This document shows, piece after piece, positions 1 through 13,243 of a stretch of 64,000 bases of DNA (positions are counted from its first letter, which is position 1; the number at the start of each line of letters is the position of its first letter). The translations under genes and the position numbers were made by a program. This stretch comes from Coriaria nepalensis (lineage: Eukaryota; Streptophyta; Magnoliopsida; Cucurbitales; Coriariaceae), in the NCBI GenBank assembly GCA_027186245.1, contig CP114481.1, positions 55,064,569 to 55,128,568 on the forward strand, given 5' to 3'. Under the pieces are notes generated by a model. The model did not search any database and was not told the DNA's origin. It saw nothing but the letters and a program-made list of their open reading frames with translations.

Positions 1-1895
1 GCACGTGTTGAAATAACTAAAAACTTAAGCTTCACGTGATCAAGTATGGAACATCTCTTTTATCTGGTCTAGACTCTAGGCATCGTGTTCATCGAATCTA
101 ATCAACGTATTTGTTTAAGTCCCTTATCACTAACAGAGGCTCACACTCATCTGCCAATTGCAGCCAAACAGCTTTAGATTCAAATTCGCATGATTAAAAG
201 TGCTCTTGTTTTGAACTTTCTCATTATCTTAATAAGACACGACAATAAGCCTATATGTTTTATCCGTGATGCCATGTGCATATACTCGATATTGACTACT
301 ACTAACCAACAATTTTTTTAGTGTTTTTTTTTTTTTTTTCTTATTTTTGGTCCTTAATGAAAAGGTTGCTGATGCTCAAAGCTTCCTTGACCGTTGTCAT
401 AGTTTTCCAAAGGGTTAGTACATATTATTTGATACGAACTATGTCAAGATAAATAAAGACGTACAACTTGAATATAGATTAGATTCCTAATCTAAATAAA
501 TACATTTCATTATTTTTTAAGAAAGAATTAAACCTTCTATTCCAAAAGGGTTTCATATTTTGGATCAATATATTTAGTATCGGTTTTAGAATTTCGATAT
601 GATCGGATAAATTGTATAATAAGAAAAATTATTAAGTGTGTAAAGGTGAAATTTTTAGAATATTGTGAACTTAAATTATATATTTATAATAAAATTTATA
701 TACAAATTTTTTATATTTTAATTTAATTGAGTAGAAACTTAAATTTTAAAAATTTTGAATTGATCTGATAGAAATTTAAAGAAACTGAAAATTGAGAGAA
801 TAGGAGATAATACACCTAAATCCACCTAAATCCATCCACCACTAAATACATTTCAACCGATATGTACAAGTTTCATACTCCGCAAATTTTCCTTCAGACA
901 GGCGTGTGGCTCCCACAAGCAACGGGACAGAACATATTATTAAAGCTTGTGAGGGTCTTCAGGCCTCCTCGTTCATGGGACATCATTGGATTAAAACTAG
1001 TGACCCTCTTTCTGTTGGGCTCCACCTAGCTCGCTTACACGTTTGCGCCTCTACTCAAGACGTCGTTTGACCTTATGACAGTCTGTACGACATAATGCGG
1101 CAACTCCAAGCTACATGAGCAAACATGCGATGGTGCGAAGTAGAAGCTTTTATTGAGCTTTCGAATCCCAAAAGGGCCGAGAAAATCTAAACAAAACCAT
1201 ACGTCTCATGCTCTCGTCAGTACAATTATACAGTGACCACCCACTTCTTCTGAGCAGAGAGAGAGAGAGAGAGAGAGAGGAGTCAACCCCTAAAAAATTG
1301 TTGATTTAGGATCGGGACATGCGATGGTGAAGGAGGAGATAACTTTTTTTTCCTTTTTTTGATGGAAACTTCGGTTTGGTGAAGTACAAAGCCTCTTATT
1401 CTGTACTTCCTTTGCAGTACATGCAAATTTGGTTGCTCACCCGATTTTCCTACTATAATCTGGGCTTATAAATATTGGGTCTTCAGCAATTTGTATCGGT
1501 AAAAGTTAAAACAAAGACCGAGGTGGGTCTTTTTTTCTGGGGGGGATTTTTTTTTTATTTTAAATTTTCTCGGTCTTTTGCTGTGATTGTAGCTTATAAG
1601 GAATCAGAAGCTAGAACACTCAATTGGGTTTTGTGGGAAATTTTTGTGGGTTCCCCTTCTCAAGAGTCAACGCTGAAGAAGATAAGCATCTGTTTTTGTC
1701 AAAGAAGCCGTCTTTTCTTCTGATTAGCTGAGGAAGAAGAAGAAGAAGAAGAGAGAAATTGGGAGGTAAGATCTTTTATGGGATTGTGTTTATACTACCA
1801 ATCTTTTTACTTTCTCGTTGACATCATATTTTCTGAAACTGTTGTTCCTGAAAAACTGAAATGGACCAGGGAGGAGATAACTTTATTATTCCCAA
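1..1895. other. Upstream region and putative 5' UTR of the YSL gene
   Basis: No gene is supported in the first 1.9 kb. It is AT-rich, with a (GA)n run near 1256-1279. A stretch at about 1727-1766 looks like 5' leader, and a consensus-like GGTAAG at 1766 followed by a CAG near 1868 suggests a 5'-UTR intron just before the YSL start. The promoter cannot be placed more precisely. Confidence 0.4.
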
Positions 1896-4477
1896 ATGGG
1901 GAATACAACAAATTTAGAAGAAACCCAAGAGATAGAGGCTTTTGAATCAGCAGACATTGAAGAAATCACTAGAGAAGATTCAGACGATGTGAAAAGAATC
2001 ACACCATGGACTAAACAAATCACCATTAGAGGTGTTATTGCAAGCTTGGTGATTGGAATCATGTACAGTGCAATAGTCATGAAACTTAATCTAACAACCG
2101 GCTTAGTCCCTAACCTTAATGTCTCTGCTGCTCTCCTCGCCTTTGTCTTCATAATCACATGGACCAAAATTCTCCAAAAAGCTGGAATTCTATCCATTCC
2201 TTTCACGAGACAAGAGAACACTATAATCCAGACATGTGCTGTTGCTTGTTATAGCATTTCAGTTGGAGGTTAGAGAACTTTCTTCAGTCATGTTGAAATT
2301 TGACTTAGTGTTCTTATTCCAGTGCTTGAATTCTTAAAACTGGTCCCCCCCCCCCCCCCCCCCAATTTTTTTTGGCAGGTGGTTTTGGATCTTATTTGCT
2401 GGGTTTGAATAGGAAGACATATGAACAGGCAGGAGTTGATACTGAGGGGAATAGTCCGGGAAGTACTAAAGAACCTGGAATTGGTTGGATGACCGGTTTT
2501 CTCTTTGTGAGTAGCTTTGTTGGGCTGCTTGCTTTGGTTCCTCTTAGAAAGGTAGTAATTATTTCTTTGGACTTTTCATATTAATTTTGCATTTGAATTT
2601 GCATTTGAGGTAAACTGGAGTTTTTTGGATTGAACTGCAGATCATGATAATAGACTATAAACTAACTTACCCTAGTGGAACTGCTACTGCTGTTCTGATT
2701 AACGGGTTTCATACGTCTAATGGAAACAAAGCAGCCAAGTAAGCATTTGTCACACCAAGCCCCTCTCTTCAATCCGTTATCATTTAGATAATGATTCAGA
2801 CAAGTTCCATTCCAAATTTTCAGGAAGCAGGTCCGTGGGTTTATGGGGTTCTTCTCTGCTAGTTTCATGTGGGCTTTCTTTCAATGGTTTTATTCAGGTG
2901 GAGATAAATGTGGGTTCGTTCAATTTCCTACTTTCGGTCTAATCGCTTGGAAAAACTCGTACGTGCTTTTTCTTTCTCTGTATCTTATTCTTCTTATCTG
3001 CGATTGATCTTGCATTTATTGTTTGGAATTGATCAAATGGTGCAGGTTTTACTTCGATTTTAGTATGACCTATATTGGAGCGGGAATGATCTGTTCCCAC
3101 CTTGTCAATTTATCTTTGCTCTTTGGAGCTGTGCTCTCTTGGGGAATAATGTGGCCGCTAATCAGAGGACTTAAAGGGGAATGGTTTCCAGAGTCTCTTT
3201 CGGAAAGTAGTATGAAGAGTCTCAATGGCTACAAGGTACTAGAAACCAGACCTCAATTAATTGAAAGTTCTCTCTTCATTATTGTTAATTTGATTTTATG
3301 TATCCTCATGTATATATATGCTTTAGGTCTTCATTTCTATTTCCCTGATTCTTGGTGATGGACTCTACAACTTTCTCAAGATACTGTACTTCACTGCTTC
3401 TAACATCATGTCCAAAGTAAAGAACAAGAACCTTAGAACATGTAAGCATTTCGAGTTTGTGTTTTCCCAAAGGGTTTTTGCAAACTTTTTTTTTTTAAGT
3501 TAGATGGTCAGGTGTCCTTATTGACATGAACTCTACTCTTAACTACAGTTCCAGCCAACCCAACCGACAATTTCGACGATCTTAAAAGAAACGAGGTATT
3601 TATCCGGGACAAAATCCCAATATGGGTAGCCATAATTGGTTACACTTGCTTCTCCATTATCTCCATCATTGTAATCCCAATCATGTTTCCTGAGGTAAAA
3701 TGGTACTATGTAGTAGTCGCCTACATTCTCGCACCTTCCCTTAGCTTCTGCAATGCATATGGAGCCGGGTTGACCGACATGAACATGGCCTACAACTATG
3801 GCAAAGTGGCACTCTTTGTCTTATCAAGCATGGCTGGAAAACAAAACGGAGTGGTAGCCGGGCTTGTAGGATGCGGACTCATCAAATCGATTGTATCCAT
3901 CTCGTCCGATTTAATGCACGATTTCAAAACAGGCCATCTCACTCTGACTTCCCCACGATCGATGCTTGTTAGCCAGGCAATCGGTACAGGGATCGGGTGC
4001 ATCGTAGCTCCTCTGACGTTCTTCGTGTTCTACAAAGCGTTTGATGTAGGAAACCCAGAAGGGGAATACAAAGCGCCTTATGCGATCATTTACCGGAACA
4101 TGGCTATACTTGGTGTAGAGGGCTTTTCGGCCCTGCCTCAGCATTGCTTGCAGTTATGTTGCGGGTTTTTCTTGTTTTCTGTTGTGGCTAACTTGGGGAG
4201 GGATGTCTTGCCAGCAAGGATCGGGAAGTGGATCCCGCTTCCTATGGCAATGGCAGTGCCGTTTCTTGTCGGGGCTTATTTTGCAATCGATATGTGTATG
4301 GGGAGTTTGGTTGTGTTCTTATGGCATCAGTTGAATAGTCAGGAGGCGGGTTTGATGGTCCCCGCGATTGCTTCGGGTTTGATATGTGGTGACGGATTGT
4401 GGATTCTTCCATCGTCAATTCTTGCTCTAGCTAAAGTTCGGCCTCCGATTTGTATGAGCTTTTTTCCGACCAAGTAA
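1896..4477 (+). CDS. YSL3: Yellow Stripe-Like metal-nicotianamine transporter (YSL2/YSL3 type)
   Basis: This is a plasma-membrane transporter of the oligopeptide transporter family that moves iron, zinc or copper chelated to nicotianamine. Seven exons join in phase: 1896-2268, 2379-2551, 2641-2738, 2824-2958, 3046-3235, 3327-3441 and 3549-4477, giving 670 aa, the usual YSL length. Family landmarks are an acidic N-terminal tail, [18 protein letters not shown] in the second membrane region, [13 protein letters not shown]-like [35 protein letters not shown], and a C-terminus with [17 protein letters not shown] followed by RPPICMSF. More than ten hydrophobic segments are visible. Wording around these motifs is closest to my memory of YSL2/YSL3 rather than YSL5-8. 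Intron 1 carries a 19-base poly-C tract. The ATG is the first in frame and precedes the acidic tail typical of the family. The choice of paralogue is inference. Confidence 0.93.
2345..2363. repeat. Poly-C tract in YSL intron 1
   Basis: An uninterrupted run of 19 C lies 15 bases before the splice acceptor of exon 2, replacing the usual polypyrimidine tract. Length is likely variable or error-prone. Confidence 0.9.
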
Positions 4478-5724
4478 AAAGACCAAAAGGAAAAGATTTT
4501 CTTTGAGCAGAGGAGTATAGAGTTAGTGTATATAAAGTAAATGATGAAAGTTGTAGACACGAGTTGAAAAGTTGTTAGAGAAAGGGATGATTTTAATCAT
4601 GCAGTAATGTAACTGAAATAATCATCCATATCAACTACTATACTAACTCTATACTCCATATACTATTTTCTATTTTAATACTATATTCTAAAATCCAATT
4701 GAATTTATCCTTCTTGCTGCTTTGGGCCAAAAGTATATCTGAATTGAACCATGTGGGCCGTACTAAAATTTCAATCGGCCCACCAATTGCAAAATGAAAC
4801 TCCATCTTATATTTTTATGGGTCAAAGTTGGGCCTCACATAAATTTGAACTTTTTTTTTTTCCTTCGTTCTGTTCTGTTTTACTTTCCAAGTTATCATCA
4901 ATCATCGTCCGCTTCTGAGTATTGACCAATCAGCGAGCGAAAACTGTCAACTGCCCAATCATTTTCTTTTTTTCTTTTCTTCTTCATTGAATTTTAAAGT
5001 GTTAAGAAATTACTTAATTATTATTGAGCCCACGGTTTTTGCCCAAATACTAAAAGGAGCCCACAAAAAATTAAATATTTAAATGGGACCCAACAATAAT
5101 GAACACGTGAAATGTGAGTTAGACTATGAGGACTGAGGAGAGATAAGAAAAGATTATTTAAAGAAAATGCCAGAATATATACAATTGTTACTTACGCAAT
5201 TGTCCTTTACTGAAAATGGATTTCATGTCTCTATTAATTATAAATTCTCGTAAATAAACTCAACTTGAGGGGTCTAAACCTCCGGAGCTGGAATATAAGA
5301 TCTTCAACCTCTGTCTCTCTCTCTGTCTCTCTCTTGTAGTCCGATACTCTAAAAGAGCGAATCAAGGATAGACCGTATCGAAAAAGAATCGTCCTTTCAG
5401 CATCACTCTGTAAGTAGCAACAGATGCTCATCTGCTTCGATTTAGGGTCGAAATTGGGTATTCTTATTTTTGTAGCATACGAATCTTTATTTGGTGAATC
5501 GATTTCAAACTTTTTGGGGGGTATTTTATTTAGTTTGCAGGAGGGTTTTTGTTTCTGCCCCACTTTTCAGCTTTTCTTGAATCGGGGGATATTGGGTTGT
5601 TGTTGTTGTTGTTATAATTTGGATCGAATTGCTTTTTGTGGTTGTTTATGGCTATTGATCCGATTCTTTCTTGGTGTTTAAGGTTTGGTTGTTTTGAATT
5701 AATTTTTTTGGTAGTGAAGAAAAA
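4478..5724. other. Intergenic region between YSL and cytochrome b5
   Basis: Contains the YSL 3' UTR and the cytochrome b5 promoter and leader. Site-II-like TGGGCC/GGCCCA words occur near 4722-4785. Open frames at 5424-5681 and 5636-5914 have no recognisable family features and most likely fall in the 5' leader and first intron of the b5 gene. Confidence 0.4.
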
Positions 5725-6868
5725 ATGGGATCAGATCCAAAGATTCATGTATTTGAAGAAGTGGAGAAGCACAACAAGATCAAAGATTGTTGGCTTGTTA
5801 TTTCTGGGAAGGTCAGATCTTTCTGTGTTTTGGCTTTCTGCTGCCTCATTTTCCTGGTTTCATTTCTTCATGCACTGTTTCCCCCCCCCCCCCCCCCCCC
5901 CCCAAAAATTATAAAAAAATTTCAGTAGTTGTGAAACTTGACTTTTAGTTCACCCAGAAAAGAAAAGTCAACAATTTTTTCTATGTTGAATTTGAATGGA
6001 TGAATTGTTGATTCATTTGGTTGAACATTCGATAATTCTATTTTGAGTTTAGAGTCAAATTGTCCCCACCAAAAATCCATTTATTCTCATACCAAACCTA
6101 ACTGAAAAACTCCAGAGTCCCGTCTACATAAACTGCGCCCAAAAATGTCTTGTCAGTTTCTATGGGCGTTATCTAATTGGATGAACTGAGTCAAAATTGA
6201 GTTTCTAATTCAGAAATTATAATGGATTTGAAACGTTAAAGTTTATGCACAATTGCTTAGGCTATTCAATTCTAATTAATAAGAATGTAGAAAATTGAGG
6301 TTACTTTTGTCTTTGATTCAGCGGTTAGTGAGACCATGTTAAATTCGAGCTTATAGCCTAGAAACCAAACCAGTTCTTGTCTACTTTTAATAAGATGGTT
6401 TAAGAAGAGGGTGTTAATTCAATATTGTATTCAGGTATACGATGTAACACCCTTCATGGATGATCATCCTGGAGGTGATGAAGTATTGGTAGCAGCAACC
6501 GGTAAGTCTATCAAACTCCTACCATCTTATACATCCTCTCTTTATTGCCAGGATAAATAATATTAACCGGCTTCATCATATTTTGTTTTCTCTGGTTTCT
6601 TGTAGGAAAAGACGCAACAAGTGATTTTGATGACGTGGGGCACAGTGATGCTGCTAGAGATATGATGGAAAAATATTACATTGGAGAAATCGATCCTGCT
6701 ACTGTTCCGATGAAAAGGCCGAAGGGTCTACCACAACAAGCCATTTACAATCCGGACAAGACACCTGAATTTGTGATCAAGCTTTTACAGTTTCTAGTTC
6801 CCCTCTTGATCTTGGGTTTAGCATTTACCGTCCGTTACTACACAAAGACTGAGGCCAAAACCGAGTAG
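5725..6868 (+). CDS. CB5: Cytochrome b5, tail-anchored, ER type
   Basis: Small haem protein that passes electrons to fatty-acid desaturases, hydroxylases and P450s on the ER surface. Three exons join in phase (5725-5811, 6435-6501, 6606-6868) to give 138 aa, as expected for plant microsomal b5. The haem-binding core is intact: HPGGDE with axial His40, and the second axial histidine His64 in DDVGHSDAARDM. A hydrophobic tail at about residues 107-127, followed by a short polar end, is the C-terminal membrane anchor. The first intron contains a 23-base poly-C run. The ATG chosen directly precedes the conserved N-terminus MGSDPKIHVFEEVEKHN. By position next to a YSL and a TBC gene it matches Arabidopsis CB5-E as I remember it; the exact isoform is inference. 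Confidence 0.94.
5881..5903. repeat. Poly-C tract in cytochrome b5 intron 1
   Basis: An uninterrupted run of 23 C, the longest homopolymer noticed in the window. Confidence 0.9.
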
Positions 6869-8023
6869 AAACTTAATAGTTGGGAGAAGAAAATTGAGCA
6901 ATTTGTTTAAGCTTGTTTGTGTCATGACTAAATAATGGTTTGTCAAAGTCGCTGCTGTCTGGATTCTGATTCTCATTTACCAATATTATACAGTACCTCG
7001 AACAATGAGCATGATTGTCTTCTAATTTTCGTTTACCTCTTTCTTCTTGTTCAAGTTGGGGTGCTAATTGTGGGAAATGATTTGATTATTTTCAATAAAC
7101 CAAAATGTACCATTTTTGGGGAAGATTTGAGGATTTTGTTTCTGATATCAAGTAGTCAAAAAGGGTAAGGAAAGAGGTGTACCAATTTTTTATGATCAAT
7201 GGCGAGATGTAATAGATTTACCATACATAAAATTGCCCACAAGGTCATAAGCTTCTTTGACTGAGTGTCTATCGAATAAACTTGAATTCAAGTAATTATT
7301 ATATTTAGATTAGACTATATAGATCTTCAAGAATGAAAGTGGAGGATATAAAAAATAATTGGAAAAAGTTTATCTTGAATTCTTGATAATGAAAACGTGA
7401 AAAACTGCTGAACAAAAGCAGGCGACGATACCAAAAGTGGGTTTAACCATTTTATTAAATTGTGCTTAAAAAAATTGTCCAAAATCCTATCCCAATAGTG
7501 AATACATCCATTACATGAAAATGATTGAAATTGAAATAAAGTTGAATTATTCTATGTTTTTTAAATTTTGAGTTGAGATAAATTTATATATATATCTTGT
7601 AAATAAATAAAATTTGCAAAAGAAATTATGAGATTTAAATTTGGAATTGTTTTCTATTAGATAAACTACTTCACCATTTTTAACTACAGCTCCCCAGCTT
7701 TCCTTCCTACAGGCTTCTTTATAGTCTAGTTTTCAAAAAGGAAAAAGAAGTGCTGAAATTTAACTAACCATTTATAAAAGTAGCCGTACTGACATGAGCC
7801 TAAAAGCACCCAAAATGGTCACAATAAGTAGCCAAGATAAGGAGATTATTGCCTTGTAAGCAATGTCAAAACCAGAACCTCCTGACAAGACAGGCACATA
7901 AATTAGTCGGAACCAAACAGAGAACTTAACCCCCTCATGAGAAGAATGTCAAGTCGGACATAAGAAGAAAGAACCATCTTGGTTTTTTTTTCCTTTTTTC
8001 TTTTTTTCCCCCTCTTTTTCCAA
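6869..8023. other. Convergent intergenic region, cytochrome b5 to TBC gene
   Basis: Holds the 3' UTRs of two convergent genes plus AT-rich DNA. An open frame at 6935-7168 begins right after the b5 stop codon and is most likely 3' UTR. No other gene is seen. Confidence 0.4.
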
Positions 8024-11000
8024 TCAGAGGGGTGTTTTGATCTTATCATGGAGCGTCACCACCAGATTATGAGCATCATCAAGAAGTTTCCACACATCAA
8101 GATGCCCCGCCATGCTATTACACTCCCGGATAATTTCATCCATGCTGTTATATTTTTCTATGATCAATTTCCTCCTCTGCAATACAGAAGCAGCAATTGC
8201 ATAAAGCAACAGATCGTCTGTAGGGGGGGCCCGCTGCCTAATCCGGCTCCAAGAAGACTTTCCAATCCCAGTCCTGATAGCAGCCTGGTCGGCCCACATT
8301 ACCTCCCACAAGCATATCGTCTGCTCAAAAGTCAACTCCCTCCTAAAAAGCACGACAACCATTCTATAAACAAAGAAGCAATCCTCAGCTTGGAGCTTCT
8401 CCAAGTGTTTGTAAAGGTGAGAGTCCTTGAACTTGATAACCCTGGATACTATGTTAAGTTGCCTTCTAATCCCCACCTCGTCAAGCCGGAAATTGTGGCG
8501 GGCCTTTCTCATAAAGCCGACAAAACACCAGAAAGCTTCAAAGTCATCTGTAATAACCGAAATTATAGGAGAGAGTAGATCACTCATTCCTTGGCAGTAG
8601 CCAATTTCAGGGTCATAGAGAGCATATGCTTCAAGTATAGCAACCAGTCTAGCAGCATGAAAGATTCTAGAGGGTTCCAGATGATCAAAATCTTTCAACC
8701 CAACAGCCAGTGCAGATCGGCGAGCTCTACTCTCAGAAATCGATGCTTGAGATGGGGAGTATGGAATCCATTCTGAATTCGCTCGGACGGCATCAAGACG
8801 AATTATTCGCTGCCACGTGGCAAAATCTTCATTGCTTTTGAGTTTGGAAGAGACCTCCTCAGCTCTTGAAGGAGTAGAAACGCCCTTGTTATCGGACTCA
8901 TTTTCTTCTTCCCTTTCATTTGTAGTAGTAGATGGGAAAGTTTGACTAACTTCAGGGTCTTCAGAAGAGTCTGTGTCAGATGAGTCGGTGTTTATTGCAG
9001 AAGCATCAGCAATTGTGATGGGTCTTGAATTATCATCATCTTCTAATAAAGGGCTTGAAGTTTCCTCTATGTATTTAATGAGGGGGCTACTTTCCTCACT
9101 AGAAAGAGATTCCCTGGCGCTAACAACATCTTCTGAGCTAGGAGAATCAGTGTATTGAACAAGTTCAGAACTATCCTCATTGCAGTTTGTTCCATCACTC
9201 TCATTCAATTTTATGCTCTCATTTCCTTGTTTTAGGAGTCTTCTACATTGTTTACGGAGTCTGTCATATTCCTTTCTGCATCAAAATGATGATTATTATT
9301 TGCCGAAAATGGCTAACGAATACAAATCAAGCTTACAGAAGAGTTGAACACTAGTATGAAAAAGGGCGAGACTAACTTAGAGTAAGTACCTTTTCTGAGT
9401 CCTTGCAATATCTCTTTCCTCTTTGGTGCTGTTTAAGTCATAGCTGTTAAAATGAAGAATTCAGTCAACACACAAGTTATGGGCCAACAGCACAAAAATA
9501 CAAATGCAATGCATCGCTATAGGATCATAGCATATGCCATATAGTGGAACAGCCAACTAGTCATACTGTCTCAGCCTAAGGCAACGGATATCCAAAAATG
9601 ATTACAGTGTAATACAGAGATTTTTCAACACAGAAAACACAAGTCTCGGTCCTCAATAAAACAGTCAGCTAATAGAATAAGTAGATCCAAAAGAAGGAAA
9701 AGCTATGACATATTTCCTCCAGGACATCCAATGAGAAACAAGTTATTTAGAAGCTCAAAATCATAATAATAATAAAAAAATCATAAAAGAAACCCAATCA
9801 TGTCAAGGTGCATTGCAGGAATAGACGTACTAGTGTAAAAGAGAAGACAGGACTAGACTATACTTACACTCCAAGAAGAAATGGCCAGACCTCTGCCCTG
9901 ATACTGGGATCAACACCCTATATCAGAAAATATACAAATTAAAGTCTGGTGACGATGCATGGAGACATAAGGTTACAAATTATACATTATTTCAGGAGAA
10001 TCAAACAAGTGGGACTAATGCATTTTTTACTTACTCCGCTGCGAACTTTTTTCAATAATTTAGCCCCTCCATCACGGAGTTTCCCTTCTGGAGTAAACAA
10101 ACTTCTCCATTGTCGAGGTACAAGGGCATGTTTCCTTTTCTTACGTGACCATGGTGATTTAAGGTGACCCCTGAAAGAACAAAAAGTAACACACCTTCAT
10201 AAGTCAGGCAAAGATGACAAGGAGAGCTCAACAGGATGAAATTTTCTTAATTTATCAATTTTATATATTTGAGATAACTCTAGTCCTAGGAAATAGATAA
10301 GAATTGAATTCTCGGGGAATATTAGAAGTTCAATTTTCACCCAAACATGTTAAATGATTATCACCCAACCTAAAGAGGGAGGAAATTCCCTACATGCAGT
10401 CTTTCATTCATATCTTACAAGTTTCAAGAATGAAACTACATTTAGTTGTAGAAATTAACAGGTAAAACGGCCAGGATGGAGAATTCCTGATATATGACTT
10501 AGTAACCCACAGCATTGAGCAACCTACTGGTACTAAGGCTGACCTAAATCCCTTTTTGTGTTTATAGTGCTGATTAGTTACACTACAGATCACTGTATCC
10601 GACCAAGAAGAGAGCAACCCCCCCCCCCACCCCAAAAAAAAAAAACACAACAGAACATGCTGATTTAATTGATACATCCAACTATTTAGGCCCTTGAACC
10701 AAGAAAGGGAAGACTGAGATCCAGTTATAATTTCGATAGAAATCAACAATTTCGAGGAAGAAATCAGAGCTCAATTCAAAATCAAGAGACAAAGATTGAA
10801 GCAAGGTGAAATAGGACCGAAATAGAGGAGTTTCTAAGACCTAGAAGGAGAAGAAGCTCAAACCACCAAAATAAAAAAAAAATGAAAAAAAAAAAATTCG
10901 GATTGAGTTGAAGCTTGGCATTAAGAAAACACGATGCAAAAAGCACCCCAAACGCAAGATCTGAATCAGAAACTGTGTCTATATGAAAATCTGAGCTCAA

Positions 11001-11211
11001 TTAAACAAATCGAGAGCTAGGAAGAAAGAGGGACTCACCGATCAGAGAGAGAAGAGGAAGCTGGCGAAGAGGAAGTAACAACGAATAGAACCGAACGCAA
11101 ATGAACCCACGATGACGATGAAGACGACGATGAAGAAGAAGGAGAAGAAGAATTCGAATTCGAATTCGCATTCGAGGAAGACGAAGTTTGAGTTCGTCGA
11201 AGAGCTCTCAT
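8024..11211 (-). CDS. TBC-domain Rab GTPase-activating protein
   Basis: Predicted GAP that stimulates GTP hydrolysis by Rab-family small GTPases in membrane traffic. Five exons on the minus strand join in phase: 11211-11039, 10170-10035, 9917-9868, 9443-9390 and 9275-8024, giving 554 aa. The N-terminus is serine-rich and low in complexity. An early TBC segment (GVDPSIRAEVWPFLLGVYD) spans exons 3 and 4. An acidic Ser/Glu-rich insert fills about residues 165-280. The catalytic TBC core follows: the arginine finger lies in IIRLDAVR at about 295-302 and the glutamine finger in GYCQGM at about 363-368, so both catalytic residues are present. The split TBC domain with a long acidic insert is typical of plant GYP7/TBC1D15-like proteins. 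The target Rab cannot be told from sequence. The next minus-strand ORF ends only 160 bases upstream. Confidence 0.92.
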
Positions 11212-11370
11212 CTATGTGCAATTTACCCCTCAGTGGAAAAAGACAATGAACAGATTCCCCTATTTCCCCCCGTTTTTCTTTTCTCTCTCTCTCTCTAGGG
11301 TTTCAGATTGTGTGATTTGATTGTCCTATTTCCACTTGAGAAATTTTAATTTTCGCGGTTTATATCTCTT

Positions 11371-11538
11371 TTACCTACTGGCTGAGTAGAACAGGACCAC
11401 GACCAGAGCGATCCCCGCCAAGGCCGTGACGGCAACGGCTGTAGTTGGCCGCGCCGTAGCCATTAGCCGGAACCCTAGTCCCCCACCGCCGCCGCCGACT
11501 CCAGATGAGGTGGTGGTATCCGTGCCGGACGCTAACAT
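11371..11538 (-). CDS. Candidate 55-aa membrane microprotein, function unknown
   Basis: A short minus-strand frame opens with ATG at 11538 and ends with TAA at 11373-11371. It has a Thr/Ser start, a Gly run, and a C-terminal hydrophobic helix (VAVTALAGIALVVVLFY) followed by SASR. This architecture suits a tail-anchored microprotein. The start could instead be the internal Met at about residue 26. The frame extends further upstream but without an ATG. I recognise no family. Local G+C is higher than the flanks, which supports coding, but a long 5' UTR exon of another gene is not excluded. Confidence 0.42.
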   Translation of the reverse strand: MLASGTDTTTSSGVGGGGGGLGFRLMATARPTTAVAVTALAGIALVVVLFYSASR

Positions 11539-13243
11539 GGAGGGAACCGCAATTACGAAACTAACCTTCTCCTTCGTTCCCAGCTTCCTCCTTTCTCTCT
11601 CTCTATCCCTTTTCTTTTTCTTATTCTTTCTCTTCAACCGAAACCCAACTGCTTTATTCTTTCCTTTTTCTTTTTCCTGAGGGAGGAAGGGGCTTTTTAG
11701 ACTTTTACCCTCTTCAGAGAGGAGAGATAGAGAGAGAGAGAGTGAGAGACTGAAGTGGAAGACTCCAAAGAAGCTATCAGCCTGTCACTCAAAAGCCCTG
11801 CTACCAATTAATCTCTATATATATAATAAATAAGTGACATCTATTTATGGACGGCTAATTAAAGTAATTATTCGTATAATTAACAAATAATTAATCGGAG
11901 TTTAATATGGTTTAATTAATTAACTTTGTGATACACCATCTTTACTACTTAAAATTCCGCAAATTTCTTCATTACAAATCAAAGATCTAAAATGAAAAAT
12001 AATGTTTTCACATTTTGTTTACTTTATTATTATTAAGTATGAAAATAATATATATATATATATTTTTTAAATCTGAAATAATATATATATATATATATTA
12101 ATTAATTTTCATACTTAAATCAAAAATTAATATTAAATTTTTTTATTTATTTATAAATATCAATAATATTATAAATTTATTATTCACTAATTATAAGAAG
12201 TCTCAAATTTTAATTTTATTTAAGACTCTAAATCAGAACCGCATCTAAATGGGTTTAATTAGAGAAAAATGGATGTCTAAGATTCAAGAACAGCTATATC
12301 ATATACTTTTAAATTATTGTATTAGCAATTATCACCTAAATACTTAATCATGAAACACAAAGAATGATCACTCTTAAATCACTTTCTGATCTATTACTTT
12401 TATTAATTTTAACATTAATAAAATCACGTCGCTAATTTTATTAATTTTATACGATCATATAATATAATATATAATATTATTCGGATCGGGATTTAATATA
12501 CGTTATAAAAGAATCTCTTTAACATGGCTCGTGGAGCATGGAACCACAAATTCTAGTCAACAAAAGAAGAAGGAAGAAAAAGAAAAAGAAGCATATACTA
12601 AACTCAAAAGAAGCATAGAAATATGAGTTATCTTATCTAATAGGCTCTAATTTTAATAGGATTAGAGTGTTTTAACACTTTCCCCAATAAGTATACGCTA
12701 CTCTCTCGTATATACAAGCTTTGTGAATAAACATGAAGAAGGTAAGGAGGGAAACTTGTGTGTGGTGGCATCCATGTTAGCAGATGAAGAGAGATCAATG
12801 ATCATGGTGATTACTGTTCTGGGTAGAAATATGAGCAAAAAGGGTTTATCATCTATGTAGGTGTAGGTGCTAATGTTGTAGTTTATTTAGAAGTTGGGCC
12901 CTGACCGATAAACCGCAATCATGAATGATATTTAGAAGAGGATCAATCAGATCAAAAGGGAGCCCATATTTCCTCCGTAGGAAAGTGACAATTCACTCAT
13001 TATGCCTCCCAACACTTTTGAAGATGTTTTCAAAAATCTGGCCCAAAAAAGACCATGTACCTGTTCTTCTGTTATGGCCCAAAAGATGAAAATGTTTGAA
13101 GATTTATTCAAACAACACACTTCTTGTTTATCACAATTACAGAGGAGGGAGCGAAAATAAAAACACAATAATTTCAAGCCAAGATCAAACCTGAATCTAC
13201 ACAAGATTATGGTTATCATTATTAAACACGCGTTCTTACAAAC
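11539..13243. other. AT-rich intergenic region
   Basis: Bases 11800-12500 are strongly AT-rich with (TA)n blocks near 12048-12062 and 12081-12098. The part nearest 13240 should hold the 3' UTR of the 6-phosphogluconolactonase gene. Several frames here lack ATG starts or family features. No gene is supported. Confidence 0.4.

Noticed and set aside
7979..8578. 199-aa plus-strand frame
   Set aside because: It is antisense to the TBC catalytic exon and has no features of its own.
11426..11680. Plus-strand 84-aa frame opposite the candidate microprotein
   Set aside because: It ends in Ser/Leu/Phe low-complexity text from a CT-rich tract and has no family features; the minus-strand frame has the better protein architecture.
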